Shown here in pieces: positions 7,601 through 16,136 of a stretch of DNA of 64,000 nt. How positions within the stretch are numbered: the first letter of the stretch is position 1; each line of letters opens with the position of its first letter. The notes beneath the pieces were generated by a model. The model had not been told where the DNA came from. It did not search any database and saw only the letters and a program-made list of their open reading frames with translations. The position numbers were made by a program, and so were the translations under genes. Source of the DNA: PKWO01 sp036384915. GTDB taxonomy: Bacteria; Pseudomonadota; Gammaproteobacteria; Burkholderiales; Burkholderiaceae_D. The stretch spans positions 1-64,000 of the forward strand of contig DASVLJ010000038.1 in the NCBI GenBank assembly GCA_036384915.1, in the 5' to 3' direction.

Positions 7601-9073
7601 GTCCCGCGGCGGCCTCAAAACCCTCAACTGAGTTCTGTCACCGTGCTCTCGCGCGGCACCGGCGAATCGCTGGTCGAGCAGATCGTGCGCACGGTCTGCT
7701 CGCGCATCGACGACAAGCTCCTGCGCGCCGGCGCGCGCATGCCCTCGATCCGCCAGTTCGCGGAAAACCATGGCGTCTCGCGTTTCACGGTGGTCGAGGC
7801 CTACGACAGGCTGGTGGCGCTGGGCAAGCTTGAATCGCGCCGCGGTTCGGGCTTTTTCGTGCGCGAACTGGCTCCCCTGACGCAGGCGCGCCCGGCGGCG
7901 GATATGGCGGACCAATCCCAGTTGCTCGACGTGGTCTGGCTGGTGCGCAACATGTTCCGCCAGAACCCGCCCTCTTCCATGCCCGGCACGGGCGTGGTGC
8001 CCAACACCTGGCTCGACGGCGAATTGATCGCCAACGGTTTGCGCGCCGTAAGCCGGCAAAATCCGAATACGCTGTTGCAATACGGCACGCCCCAGGGTTT
8101 CCTGCCGCTGCGCCAGCTATTGCAGTTGAAGCTGGCCGAGCTCGAAATCGCCGCCACGCCGGAACAGCTCGTCACCACGGCCGGCGTGACGCAGGCGATC
8201 GACCTGATCGCGCGCCACTTCCTGCAGCCGGGCGATACCGTGTTCGTCGACGACCCGGCCTGGTTCCTGATGTTCGGTTCCTTCGTCACCATGGGCGCCA
8301 AGGTGGTGGGCATCCCGCGCCTGCCAGACGGCCCCGACGTGATCAAGCTGGCCGAGCTGGCGGCGCTGCATAGGCCGAAGCTCTACATCATCAATTCGGT
8401 CTTGCACAACCCGACCTCGACTTCGCTCTCGGCGGCCAAGGCGTTCCAGGTCTTGAAGATCGCCGAGCAGCACGATTTTTTCATCGTGGAAGACGATATC
8501 TATTGCGACATGCACCCGGGCAGCGCCGTGCAGCCGGCCACGCGCATCGCCGCACTCGACCAGTTGCAGCGGGTGATCTATCTCGGCGGCTTTTCCAAGA
8601 CGCTGGCGGCCAACCTGCGCGTAGGCTTCATCGCCGCCGCGCCCGAATTGGCGATGCGGCTGTCGGACCGCAAGATGCTGAGCATGCTGACGACTTCGGA
8701 AATCGGCGAGCGCGTGTTGTACAAGATTCTCACCGAGGGCCACTTCCGCAAGCACATCGAACGCCTGCGCGCCAAGCTCGACGCGGTGCGCGAAAAGACC
8801 GTGCGCCACCTCGAGAAGATCGGCATGACGGTGGACATCGCGCCGCCGGCCGGCATGTTCGTCTGGGCCGATGCGCATTGCGACACCAATGCGCTGGCCG
8901 AGGCCGGCATGGCGCAAGGCATCCTGCTGGCGCCGGGCTGCCTGTTTTCGCCGAACCAGTTACCCTCGACGCGCACGCGCATCAACATCAGTGCGATGGC
9001 GCCGGAGACCTTTGCCTTCCTGGAAAGCGCGATCCCGGCTGTAGCCGCCGGCAAAGCGGCACGCATTGCCTGA
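7589..9073 (+). CDS. MocR/PdxR-type regulator (GntR helix-turn-helix fused to aminotransferase domain)
   Basis: A 494-residue two-domain regulator. Residues about 20-90 form a GntR winged helix (RAGARMPSIRQFAENHGVSRFTVVEAYDRLVALGKLESRRGSGFFV). From about residue 130 a fold-type I aminotransferase domain follows, with YGTPQGFLPLRQLL, TAGVTQAIDLIAR, VLHNPTSTSL, EDDIYCDMHPG and the PLP-lysine segment YLGGFSKTLAANLRVGFI. MocR proteins use PLP or an amino-acid-PLP adduct as effector and usually regulate a divergent gene. Here the divergent genes are an Asp/Glu racemase and a LysE exporter, so an amino acid is the likely signal. The direct repeats between them are candidate sites. The ATG at 7589 itself overlaps one repeat. 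Confidence 0.9.
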   Translation: MTNTVPRRPQNPQLSSVTVLSRGTGESLVEQIVRTVCSRIDDKLLRAGARMPSIRQFAENHGVSRFTVVEAYDRLVALGKLESRRGSGFFVRELAPLTQARPAADMADQSQLLDVVWLVRNMFRQNPPSSMPGTGVVPNTWLDGELIANGLRAVSRQNPNTLLQYGTPQGFLPLRQLLQLKLAELEIAATPEQLVTTAGVTQAIDLIARHFLQPGDTVFVDDPAWFLMFGSFVTMGAKVVGIPRLPDGPDVIKLAELAALHRPKLYIINSVLHNPTSTSLSAAKAFQVLKIAEQHDFFIVEDDIYCDMHPGSAVQPATRIAALDQLQRVIYLGGFSKTLAANLRVGFIAAAPELAMRLSDRKMLSMLTTSEIGERVLYKILTEGHFRKHIERLRAKLDAVREKTVRHLEKIGMTVDIAPPAGMFVWADAHCDTNALAEAGMAQGILLAPGCLFSPNQLPSTRTRINISAMAPETFAFLESAIPAVAAGKAARIA

Positions 9074-9320
9074 CTTTTTGAACAATTGTTAAACAACATC
9101 TTTTACCCGCAGCCGCTTGGCCAACTATTAATGACAGACCGCAACACTCCGGCTACAATGGCCGCGCTTTGAACACCCCGCCAGCCAAGACGGCCGGTAG
9201 GACAAACCGCGCCGCATGCCGCTTGGACATTGCACTTCAAGCGGAAAGACCTCTTCCCAAGCAAGAGTCAATCCGCGTGCCCCGGTTGCCGATAAGCATC
9301 CAATCTTCCCAGGGAAACCC

Positions 9321-11078
9321 GTGCAGAGAATCGCCAGCATTGCCATGCTATGCCTTGCCTTGTGCGCCACGGCGCATATGGCGCATGCGGCATCCTCATG
9401 CCCGGCCGGTACGGTGTATGTCAAAGGCGACAGCGCGGCCTTCGTCACGGAATCGGTGCCCAATGCCATGGCCTACGGCAAAAGCTACCCCGTATCGATC
9501 ACATTTTGCAACAACGGCAGCACCACATGGTCTTACGCCGCGCCTCCGCCCGGCGGCAACTATGCCGGCACGAATCGCTACATTCGTCTCGGTGCCATCG
9601 TCGCGGCGGGAACCAACCCCTGGGGCTTGCTGCGCACCGATCTCAGCCCCGGCGACGTGATTGCACCGGGCAGCACCAAGACTTTCAACTTCAATGTCAC
9701 CGCCCCCGGCGCCGCCACCAGCAGCAAGCGCACGCCGTTCCAGTGGGCCATGCTGCGTGAACGCGTGGCCTGGCTTGGCGCGGCGCCGCGCGTGCCGGTC
9801 GACAGTTACGCCACGCCGGCGATCACACTGCAGAATACGCCCGTGCGCCCGCCCGCCGCCGTCTCCCCGACCGGCTTCACGTTCGGCAATTTCGGCGGTG
9901 CCAATGTGATCGGCGAATCGTATGTCCAGGCTGGCAACCATCATCGCCTGTGGATTCCCGGCGCCGGCCAGATGGCGACCCTGGCCGCGCGCGCCGCTGC
10001 CTTGAATCTCAAGTACCTGCGCATGCCCGTGATCATCCCGCCCGATGCGGCCGGTTCCGAGTATGTCGCTTCCGAATGGTATGCGCCTGCCGGCGCAGCC
10101 AACGCGAATCAAATCAACGTGTCCACCGTGGTCAATGCCACGCAGACGGCGCTCAATATCGCGCATTCATACGGTTTGAAAGTGATCCTGGTGCTCGACG
10201 GCTACACCGAATACGACACAGCTTGCAACGCCATGCTGCAACCGCTCGGCATCAGATTGTGGAAGAAAAGTTTCGACGCGGTGCAAGGCAACGCACGCCA
10301 GATCGTCGCCGCCCTGAGCAGCAACAATGCACTGTTTGCCTGGGACTTGATGAACGAACCGCTTTGGAATGCCAGCGCCTACGGCTGCCTTGATACGGCG
10401 CCATCGAACTATGATCGCGGCACGCAAAAACCCTTGCTCAACCTGCCGTCCGGCGCCGGCACCCAGGTGCAGTCCTATACCGAAGTGGTCGAAGCCGTGC
10501 ACGCCATGTACAACCTGGTGCGCGCCAACGACGCTTTCAACCACCCCACCACGGTAGGCGAAGGCAAGGCGCCTTTCCTGCATTACTGGAACGACATTTC
10601 CTCTTTTGCCAGCCCGCACATTTATTTTTCGCCGCAGCGCCTGATCGATGCCCAAGTCTACGCCAACCAGGGCCAGCCGGCGGTACTGCAAGTCGGACAG
10701 TTCGGCGGCGCGCCTTCATCCGGCAAACACTGGCATGTCGGCGACCAGCTCATCCAGACGCTCTTGCCAGGCATGCTCAATGCCGCCATAGCGAGTATGC
10801 AAGGCGAAATCGAGGGCCTGCCGCTCATCGTCGGCGAATTCGGTGCAAGCTATCCGCAAGACGTGGCCAACCCGGCGGAACAGGGCAATTATTTCAGCCT
10901 CACCCTGTTATCGCCGGCCGGCTCACTGCAAAGCCTGAATCTGGGCAACATGCTGTGGGATATTTCGGAAGGCAACCAGGGTGGCACGGACTTTTCCGCC
11001 GTCGACAGCACCGGCAAGTTGCTGCCGGCGGCTTGCGTCGTGGCCAAGGCACGCGGCACCAAGCCGACGGGTTGCTGA
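9321..11078 (+). CDS. Secreted glycoside hydrolase, GH5-like, with N-terminal NBR1-like Ig domain
   Basis: A 585-residue extracellular enzyme. The GTG at 9321, with AGGGA six bases upstream, gives a clean signal peptide (MQRIASIAMLCLALCATAHMAHA). Residues about 35-172 look like the NBR1-type Ig-like domain found beside bacterial hydrolases (VTESVPNAMAYGKSYPVSITFCNNG…). From about residue 188 comes a (beta/alpha)8 barrel of clan GH-A. LFAWDLMNEPLW gives the acid/base Glu346 in the NEP motif, and PLIVGEFGASYP gives nucleophile candidate Glu506. Clan members cleave cellulose, mannan or related beta-glycans; the substrate here is not determinable. The next genes encode chitosanase-like proteins, which suggests a polysaccharide-degrading region. 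It is monocistronic, with the htpG promoter following. Confidence 0.75.
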   Translation: MQRIASIAMLCLALCATAHMAHAASSCPAGTVYVKGDSAAFVTESVPNAMAYGKSYPVSITFCNNGSTTWSYAAPPPGGNYAGTNRYIRLGAIVAAGTNPWGLLRTDLSPGDVIAPGSTKTFNFNVTAPGAATSSKRTPFQWAMLRERVAWLGAAPRVPVDSYATPAITLQNTPVRPPAAVSPTGFTFGNFGGANVIGESYVQAGNHHRLWIPGAGQMATLAARAAALNLKYLRMPVIIPPDAAGSEYVASEWYAPAGAANANQINVSTVVNATQTALNIAHSYGLKVILVLDGYTEYDTACNAMLQPLGIRLWKKSFDAVQGNARQIVAALSSNNALFAWDLMNEPLWNASAYGCLDTAPSNYDRGTQKPLLNLPSGAGTQVQSYTEVVEAVHAMYNLVRANDAFNHPTTVGEGKAPFLHYWNDISSFASPHIYFSPQRLIDAQVYANQGQPAVLQVGQFGGAPSSGKHWHVGDQLIQTLLPGMLNAAIASMQGEIEGLPLIVGEFGASYPQDVANPAEQGNYFSLTLLSPAGSLQSLNLGNMLWDISEGNQGGTDFSAVDSTGKLLPAACVVAKARGTKPTGC

Positions 11079-11143
11079 TTCCGTTCTGCGCGAAGCCCCT
11101 CCGGCACTCGATTGCCGGAATCCTGCATGAAATTCAAGACAAC

Positions 11144-11173
11144 CCCTTGAAATCCCATGGAGCAGCCCCACTT
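11144..11173 (+). promoter_or_regulatory. Candidate sigma-32 heat-shock promoter of htpG
   Basis: CCCTTGAAA (-35) at 11144-11152 is followed after 13 bp by CCCCACTT (-10) at 11166-11173. The heat-shock consensus is CTTGAAA, an 11-16 bp gap, then CCCCATNT. The -35 is exact and the -10 differs at one position. It lies about 75 bp before the htpG start, which agrees with htpG being a sigma-32 gene in proteobacteria. Confidence 0.75.
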
Positions 11174-11248
11174 GCCGTGTGGTTTTATGACCCGGCAAGC
11201 AAAACCGGGGAAAAATTGATGTCAAACACATAATTTTTTGAGGGCAAA

Positions 11249-13162
11249 ATGGCTGCATCCGAAAAACAGACTCTGGGCTTCCAGGCCGAGGTAAAGCAAC
11301 TCCTGCAATTGATGATCCATTCCTTGTATTCCAACAAGGAAATTTTCTTGCGTGAATTGATTTCCAACGCCTCCGACGCGGCCGACAAGCTGCGCTTCGA
11401 AGCGATCAACAACGGCGCCCTGTTTGAAAACGACCCCGAGCTGAAGATCACGGTCGGGTTCGACAAGGATGCGAAGACCATCACCATTTCCGACAATGGC
11501 ATCGGCATGAGCCGGGACGAAGCCGTGGCCCACCTGGGCACGATCGCCAAGTCTGGCACCAAGGAGTTTTTCTCCAAGCTCTCGGGCGACCAGCAAAAGG
11601 ATGCCGCCCTGATCGGCCAGTTCGGCGTGGGCTTTTACTCGGCCTTCATCGTGGCCGACCGCATCACGGTCGAATCGCGCCGCGCCGGCCTGACCGCTGC
11701 CGACGGCGTGCGCTGGGAGTCCGGAGGCGAAGGCGACTTCACGGTCGAGCAAATTGAAAAGGCCGGCCGCGGCACCGACATCACCTTGCATCTGCGCGAA
11801 GGCGAGGACGATTTCCTTTCGTCGTGGAAGCTCAAGTCCATCATCCGCAAGTATTCCGACCACATCTCGATCCCGATCCAGATGAAGAAGGAAGAGTGGG
11901 ATGCCGAGAAGAAGGAAAACGTGGTCAAGGACGAATACGAGACCATCAACCAGGCCAGCGCGCTCTGGACCCGCAGCAAGAACGACATCACGCCCGAGCA
12001 ATACACCGAGTTCTACAAACACGTCTCGCACGATTTCGAAGACCCGCTCACCTACACGCACAACCGCGTCGAAGGCCGTAGCGAATACACCCAACTGCTC
12101 TACATCCCGGCGCGCGCCCCCTACGACCTGTGGGACCGCAACAAGCGCGGCGGCATCAAGCTGTACGTCAAGCGTGTCTTCATCATGGACGATGCCGAGC
12201 AATTGATGCCGGTCTACCTGCGCTTCGTCAAGGGCGTAATCGACAGTGCCGACCTGCCCTTGAACGTGTCGCGTGAAATCCTGCAGGAGTCGCGCGACGT
12301 GAAGGTGATCCGCGAAGGCTCGACCAAGCGCGTGCTGTCCATGCTGGAAGAATTGGCGAATTCGGAAGAGCAGGAAAAGAAAGACAAATACGCCAAGTTC
12401 TGGACCGAGTTTGGCCAGGTGCTGAAGGAAGGCATAGGCGAAGACCATGCCAACAAGGATCGCATCGCCAAGCTGGCGCGTTTCGCCTCCACGCACAACG
12501 ACAGCGAAGCGCAAAACGTGTCGCTGACAGACTACGTGGCGCGCATGAAGGAAGGCCAGGACAAGATCTATTACGTCACGGCCGATACCTACAAGGCTGC
12601 CAAAAACAGCCCGCACCTGGAAATCTTCCGCAAGAAGGGAGTCGAAGTCCTGCTTCTGACCGACCGCGTCGACGAGTGGATGCTGTCTTTCTTCACCGAA
12701 TTCGAGGGCAAGAGCCTGGTATCGGTGGCCAAGGGCGACCTGGACCTCGGCAAGCTCGAAGACGAAGCCGAAAAGAAACAGCATGAGGAAACCGAAGCCG
12801 GCTACAAGGAATTGGTCGAGAAGATGAAGACCTCCCTGGCCGAGAAAGCCAAGGACGTGCGCGTGACCTTCCGCCTGACCGATTCGCCGGCTTGCCTGGT
12901 GGCCGACGAGCATGAACTGTCGGGCAACCTGATGCGCATGCTCAAGGCCGCCGGCCAGGACGCGCCCGAATCCAAGCCCATCCTCGAGATCAATCCCGAC
13001 CACCCGCTGGTGCAGCGCCTGAAGTATGAAGAGGCGAAGTTCGACGACTGGTCCAGCATCCTGTTCGACCAGGCCATGCTGGCCGAAGGCGGCACGCTGG
13101 CCGACCCGGCCGGCTTCGTCAAGCGCTTGAACGACATGCTGCTGGGGATGGCAGCGCGCTGA
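11249..13162 (+). CDS. htpG: Molecular chaperone HtpG (bacterial Hsp90)
   Basis: A full-length 637-residue Hsp90 homologue: an ATP-driven homodimeric cytoplasmic chaperone that helps remodel client proteins with DnaK. The N-terminal GHKL ATPase is clear: FLRELISNASDAADKLRF (the Glu and Asn needed for ATP/Mg), ISDNGIGMSRDEAVAHLGTIAKSGT and IGQFGVGFYSAFIVAD. The middle domain carries DLPLNVSREILQESRDVKVIR with the conserved catalytic-loop Arg. The C-terminal dimerisation domain ends LNDMLLGMAAR, without a eukaryotic MEEVD tail. A GAGGGC purine stretch precedes the ATG. It is monocistronic between a sigma-32-like promoter and a strong terminator. Confidence 0.98.
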   Translation: MAASEKQTLGFQAEVKQLLQLMIHSLYSNKEIFLRELISNASDAADKLRFEAINNGALFENDPELKITVGFDKDAKTITISDNGIGMSRDEAVAHLGTIAKSGTKEFFSKLSGDQQKDAALIGQFGVGFYSAFIVADRITVESRRAGLTAADGVRWESGGEGDFTVEQIEKAGRGTDITLHLREGEDDFLSSWKLKSIIRKYSDHISIPIQMKKEEWDAEKKENVVKDEYETINQASALWTRSKNDITPEQYTEFYKHVSHDFEDPLTYTHNRVEGRSEYTQLLYIPARAPYDLWDRNKRGGIKLYVKRVFIMDDAEQLMPVYLRFVKGVIDSADLPLNVSREILQESRDVKVIREGSTKRVLSMLEELANSEEQEKKDKYAKFWTEFGQVLKEGIGEDHANKDRIAKLARFASTHNDSEAQNVSLTDYVARMKEGQDKIYYVTADTYKAAKNSPHLEIFRKKGVEVLLLTDRVDEWMLSFFTEFEGKSLVSVAKGDLDLGKLEDEAEKKQHEETEAGYKELVEKMKTSLAEKAKDVRVTFRLTDSPACLVADEHELSGNLMRMLKAAGQDAPESKPILEINPDHPLVQRLKYEEAKFDDWSSILFDQAMLAEGGTLADPAGFVKRLNDMLLGMAAR

Positions 13163-13183
13163 TCGTTCTCCCCCGACTTGAAG

Positions 13184-13218
13184 CGGCCGGAAGGTTTTCC
13201 TTCCGGCCGTTTTTCTTT
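13184..13218 (+). terminator. Rho-independent terminator of htpG
   Basis: An 11-bp perfect stem (CGGCCGGAAGG / CCTTCCGGCCG) with a TTTT loop is followed by TTTTTCTTTT. It starts 21 bp after the htpG stop codon. Confidence 0.9.
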
Positions 13219-13435
13219 TCAGGCGCTTTATCGCCACATGCCTGCAACTGGTATGGGTAAATCTACCAGTGGCAAAAGGTATTTCCCCGAATTGCCGCTT
13301 TTGCACGAATCGTCAACCATGAAACCTCCTGAAAACACGCGGCGGCGACGCCCGGAACAACACAGGCAAGGATACCGGGCGGCGCCGCAAGGCCGGCCGG
13401 ACATAGGTGGGATGACATCTGAGGAGAGAGAAGAC

Positions 13436-14377
13436 ATGAAAGCTAAACTTTTGGTGGCGGCAGGGTTGGCAAGCAGTGTGTTGTTGGCATGCGGAGGAGG
13501 AAGCGATACGTCGACCGATTCGCTCAACAGTTCGCAAAAAGAGATGGCGATGAGCGTGAAATCGAGCGGCAAGACGGCCGACGAGATCGCGGCAGAAAAG
13601 AATTTCTCGCCCGCGACGCTGACCTTCCTCGAGTCCAAGACCGGGCTCGACGCCGAGCAGTGGAACAACATCATGCGCATGGTCAACAAGTCGGAACAGG
13701 ATGACCCCAGCTTTTCGGGATGGGTGAAGTATTACGGCTATTGCCAGAACATCGGTGACGGCCGGGGCATCACGATGTCCATTCAAGGCGCCACCACAGG
13801 CGGCCCGAACGACGGCGGCCCGGACGGCCCCGGCCTGTTTCTGCTGTTCAACAAGTACAACGGCGCATCGAACCCGACCATTGCCGGCGGCTTGGCCGAT
13901 GCCGGCGTGAAGGCGACCATGAGCGGCAAAATCCTCAAGATCAATGAATCGACCTCAGCCTTCTGCGCCAAGATCAACGGCCTGAACAATAATGCCGCCT
14001 GGCGCGCAGCCGTGTGGGAAAGCTTCTACGACAACTACATCAGCTATGCCTACCAGCAAGCCACGAAGCGCGGCTTCAAGGACGCCAACATCATCGGCGC
14101 CTTCACCGATTCGGCATTGAACCAGGGGGCATCGGGCAGCTCCGGCTCGCTCGAAGACATGCTCTCGAAGTCGGGCAACAGCACCAATGAAACGACCTTC
14201 TTCACGTCCTTCACCAAGGTGCGCGAAGTGGTGGCCGGCACGCAAGACTTCAACAACCCGGCAATCAACGGCAAGAACCGCGCCCTGATGTGGCTGAATA
14301 TGTACAAGGACGGCGGCAAGACGCTGATCGGGGTCGACAGCCTGGTCACCAAGGTGACCGGCTGGACCATGCAATAA
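13436..14377 (+). CDS. Chitosanase-like lipoprotein (GH46/GH80 type), copy 1
   Basis: A 313-residue lipoprotein: signal peptide MKAKLLVAAGLASSVLLAC with the lipobox cysteine at residue 19 and then GGG, suggesting outer-membrane attachment. After a short Ser/Lys-rich spacer, the catalytic region starts DEIAAEKNFSP. It contains NKSEQDDPSFSGWVKYYGYCQNIGDGRGITMSIQGATTG. The Glu followed about 25 residues later by the GDGRG-x-T segment resembles the Glu/Asp catalytic layout of clan GH-I chitosanases, so hydrolysis of chitosan is inferred. I cannot separate GH46 from GH80 by eye. The ATG at 13436 has GAGGAGAGAG upstream. A close paralogue follows 117 bp downstream. Confidence 0.65.
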   Translation: MKAKLLVAAGLASSVLLACGGGSDTSTDSLNSSQKEMAMSVKSSGKTADEIAAEKNFSPATLTFLESKTGLDAEQWNNIMRMVNKSEQDDPSFSGWVKYYGYCQNIGDGRGITMSIQGATTGGPNDGGPDGPGLFLLFNKYNGASNPTIAGGLADAGVKATMSGKILKINESTSAFCAKINGLNNNAAWRAAVWESFYDNYISYAYQQATKRGFKDANIIGAFTDSALNQGASGSSGSLEDMLSKSGNSTNETTFFTSFTKVREVVAGTQDFNNPAINGKNRALMWLNMYKDGGKTLIGVDSLVTKVTGWTMQ

Positions 14378-14397
14378 GCCTGTAGAAAAGACACAAG

Positions 14398-14424
14398 CGG
14401 GGCGGCAGCATTTCGCCGCCCCAG
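14398..14424 (+). terminator. Hairpin between the two chitosanase-like genes, weak terminator
   Basis: GGGGCGGC pairs with GCCGCCCC across a short loop about 20 bp after the first chitosanase-like gene. No T-run follows, so it may be only an attenuating or mRNA-stabilising hairpin. Confidence 0.3.
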
Positions 14425-14494
14425 CCCGGAATTCGCTCCCCATATCAATTGCGGCGCCTGGCGCCCACATTCCATTTCCTGCAGGAGAAGTCTC

Positions 14495-15721
14495 ATGCAA
14501 AAACGTGTCAGCAGTACCCTCGTATTGAGTTTGATCGCCGGCATGCTTTCCGCCTGCGGCGGCGGCAGTTCCGATGGCAACAGCATGCAAGCCAAGTCCA
14601 TGGCCCGCTCGGCCAAGGCCAGCGCACCGCCCTGCGTGGCCTGGGTATCGGGCGGCAGCTATACCGCCGGCGAAGTCGTGACTTACCAGGGCAGCACCTA
14701 TACCGCACTGGTGACCCAGACCGATTATGTCGGCACCGGCTGGAATCCGACCATAGGCAGCTTGTTCAGCCCCGGCGGCACGTGCAGCGGCACGCCTACT
14801 CCAACACCGACGCCCACACCTACCCCGACCCCGACTCCAACACCTACGCCGACGCCCACTCCGACGCCGACACCTACGCCCACTCCGACACCGACGCCTA
14901 CTCCGACACCGACGCCGACGCCCGATGAGATCGCCGCCGAGAAGAACTTCTCCCCGGCCACGCTCGCCTTCCTCGAGTCCAAGACCGGGCTCGATGCGGA
15001 GCAATGGAACAACATCATGCGCATGGTCAACAAGTCCGAGCAGGACGATCCGAGCTTCTCGGGCTGGGTGCAGTATTACGGCTATTGCCAGGATATCGGC
15101 GATGGACGCGGCATCACGATGTCCATTCAAGGCGCCACCACAGGCGGCCCGAACGACGGCGGTCCGGACGGCCCCGGCCTGTTTCTGCTGTTCAACAAGT
15201 ACAACGGCGCATCGAACCCGACCATTGCCGGCGGCTTGGCCGATGCCGGCGTGAAGGCGACAATGAGCGGCAACATCCTCAAGATCAACGAATCGACCTC
15301 AGCCTTCTGCGCCAAGATCAACGGCCTGAACAACAATGCCGCCTGGCGCGCAGCGGTGTGGGAAAGCTTCTACGACAACTACATCAGCTATGCCTACCAG
15401 CAAGCCACAAAGCGCGGCTTCAAGGATGCCAACATCATCGGCGCCTTCACCGATTCGGCATTGAACCAGGGTGCTTCGGGCAGCTCCGGTTCGCTCGAAG
15501 ACATGCTCTCGCAATCGGGCAGCAGCACCAATGAAACGACCTTCTTCACCTCTTTCACCAAGGTACGCGAAGTGGTAGCCGGCACGCAGGACTTCAACAG
15601 CCCGGCAATCAACGGCAAGAACCGCGCCTTGATGTGGCTGAATATGTACAACGACGGGGGAAAGACACTGATTGGAGTCGACAGCCTTGTCACCAAGGTG
15701 ACTGGTTGGACTATGCAGTAA
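14495..15721 (+). CDS. Chitosanase-like lipoprotein with chitin-binding module and PT linker, copy 2
   Basis: A 408-residue modular lipoprotein. The lipobox is LSAC with Cys21. Residues about 45-98 (PPCVAWVSGGSYTAGEVVTYQG…GWNPTIGSLFSPGGTC) form a CBM5/12-like chitin-binding domain, with the AWxxGxxYxxGxxVxY pattern and a flanking Cys pair. A Thr-Pro linker of about 21 dipeptides covers residues 100-143. From DEIAAEKNFSP to the end it is nearly identical to copy 1, including the GDGRGITMSIQG segment. The architecture suggests binding to insoluble chitin or chitosan with hydrolysis by the same GH-I-like domain. A GCAGGAGAAG ribosome-binding site precedes the ATG. It arose by tandem duplication plus module gain or loss. 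Confidence 0.68.
   Translation: MQKRVSSTLVLSLIAGMLSACGGGSSDGNSMQAKSMARSAKASAPPCVAWVSGGSYTAGEVVTYQGSTYTALVTQTDYVGTGWNPTIGSLFSPGGTCSGTPTPTPTPTPTPTPTPTPTPTPTPTPTPTPTPTPTPTPTPTPTPDEIAAEKNFSPATLAFLESKTGLDAEQWNNIMRMVNKSEQDDPSFSGWVQYYGYCQDIGDGRGITMSIQGATTGGPNDGGPDGPGLFLLFNKYNGASNPTIAGGLADAGVKATMSGNILKINESTSAFCAKINGLNNNAAWRAAVWESFYDNYISYAYQQATKRGFKDANIIGAFTDSALNQGASGSSGSLEDMLSQSGSSTNETTFFTSFTKVREVVAGTQDFNSPAINGKNRALMWLNMYNDGGKTLIGVDSLVTKVTGWTMQ
14797..14922 (+). repeat. Hexanucleotide-like repeat encoding the Thr-Pro linker
   Basis: About 21 imperfect ACNCCN units encode alternating Thr and Pro between the chitin-binding and catalytic modules. The third positions vary, so it is a protein-level repeat that could still slip at the DNA level. 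Confidence 0.85.
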
Positions 15722-15724
15722 GCA

Positions 15725-16135
15725 TCAGGTATCAACTCTCCCCTCTCCCGCTCGCGGGAGAGGGGAGAGTTGAAGAAAGTCCGAGCAATAAACAGCTATG
15801 GCGCGCAACACCGAGTCACTCTCACCCACAGCTTTAGCCAGACTGATTTGCATTGCCGAATGCTTGGCCCGCGCTTCCTCGACAAGCAACGGCACATCCC
15901 GCAACACATGTCCACCCTGCCCGAAAAACACCGGCACCACGGTCACCGCAGCGATACTCTCAGCGGCCAACCGATCAATCAAATCCGGCAGCCGCGGCTC
16001 CAGCAAATCCAGATAGGCCAACTCAACAGCCACATCGGGCAATTGCGCGCGCAACATCTCTTGCAAACGCAAAAACGGCCCGGCCCAGCGCGTATCACGC
16101 GAGCCGTGGCCGAACAGGATCAGTGCACGCTTCAT
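15725..16135 (-). CDS. CbiX/SirB-type sirohydrochlorin chelatase
   Basis: A 136-residue single-domain (short) CbiX chelatase that inserts cobalt, nickel or iron into sirohydrochlorin-type tetrapyrroles. ILFGHGSRDTRW supplies the first metal-binding His (residue 10) and VPVFFGQGGHVLRDVP the second (residue 76). The C-terminal 15 residues (LSPLPRAGEGRVDT) are not family sequence. They are encoded by one arm of a palindromic repeat element at 15733-15772 which also supplies the surroundings of the stop codon. lptG ends one base away upstream, so all three genes read leftward. The metal cannot be read from sequence. Confidence 0.82.
   Translation of the reverse strand: MKRALILFGHGSRDTRWAGPFLRLQEMLRAQLPDVAVELAYLDLLEPRLPDLIDRLAAESIAAVTVVPVFFGQGGHVLRDVPLLVEEARAKHSAMQISLAKAVGESDSVLRAIAVYCSDFLQLSPLPRAGEGRVDT
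15733..15772. repeat. REP-like palindrome (SPLPRAGEG-encoding type)
   Basis: A perfect 18-bp inverted repeat with a 4-bp loop (CAACTCTCCCCTCTCCCG … CGGGAGAGGGGAGAGTTG). Related palindromes lie at 25884-26012. It lies between convergent genes and could also act as a bidirectional barrier, although it lacks T-runs. Confidence 0.8.
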
Positions 16136-16136
16136 T

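Noticed and set aside
11222..13306. 694-codon open frame on the minus strand opposite htpG
   Set aside because: It is the antisense shadow of a certain gene (htpG). It has no ribosome-binding site and no recognisable domain.
14797..14922. Regular short repeats that could suggest a CRISPR array
   Set aside because: The units are contiguous 6-bp codon pairs inside a coding frame with no spacers. No cas gene is nearby.
14725..15033. Minus-strand frame with a long Gly-Val repeat
   Set aside because: It is the reverse reading of the Thr-Pro linker repeat of the chitosanase-like gene, not an independent repeat protein.
13436..15721. Long direct repeat of about 800 bp that could mark a mobile element
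   Set aside because: The repeat is the duplicated catalytic domain of two genes; no terminal inverted repeats or transposase are present.
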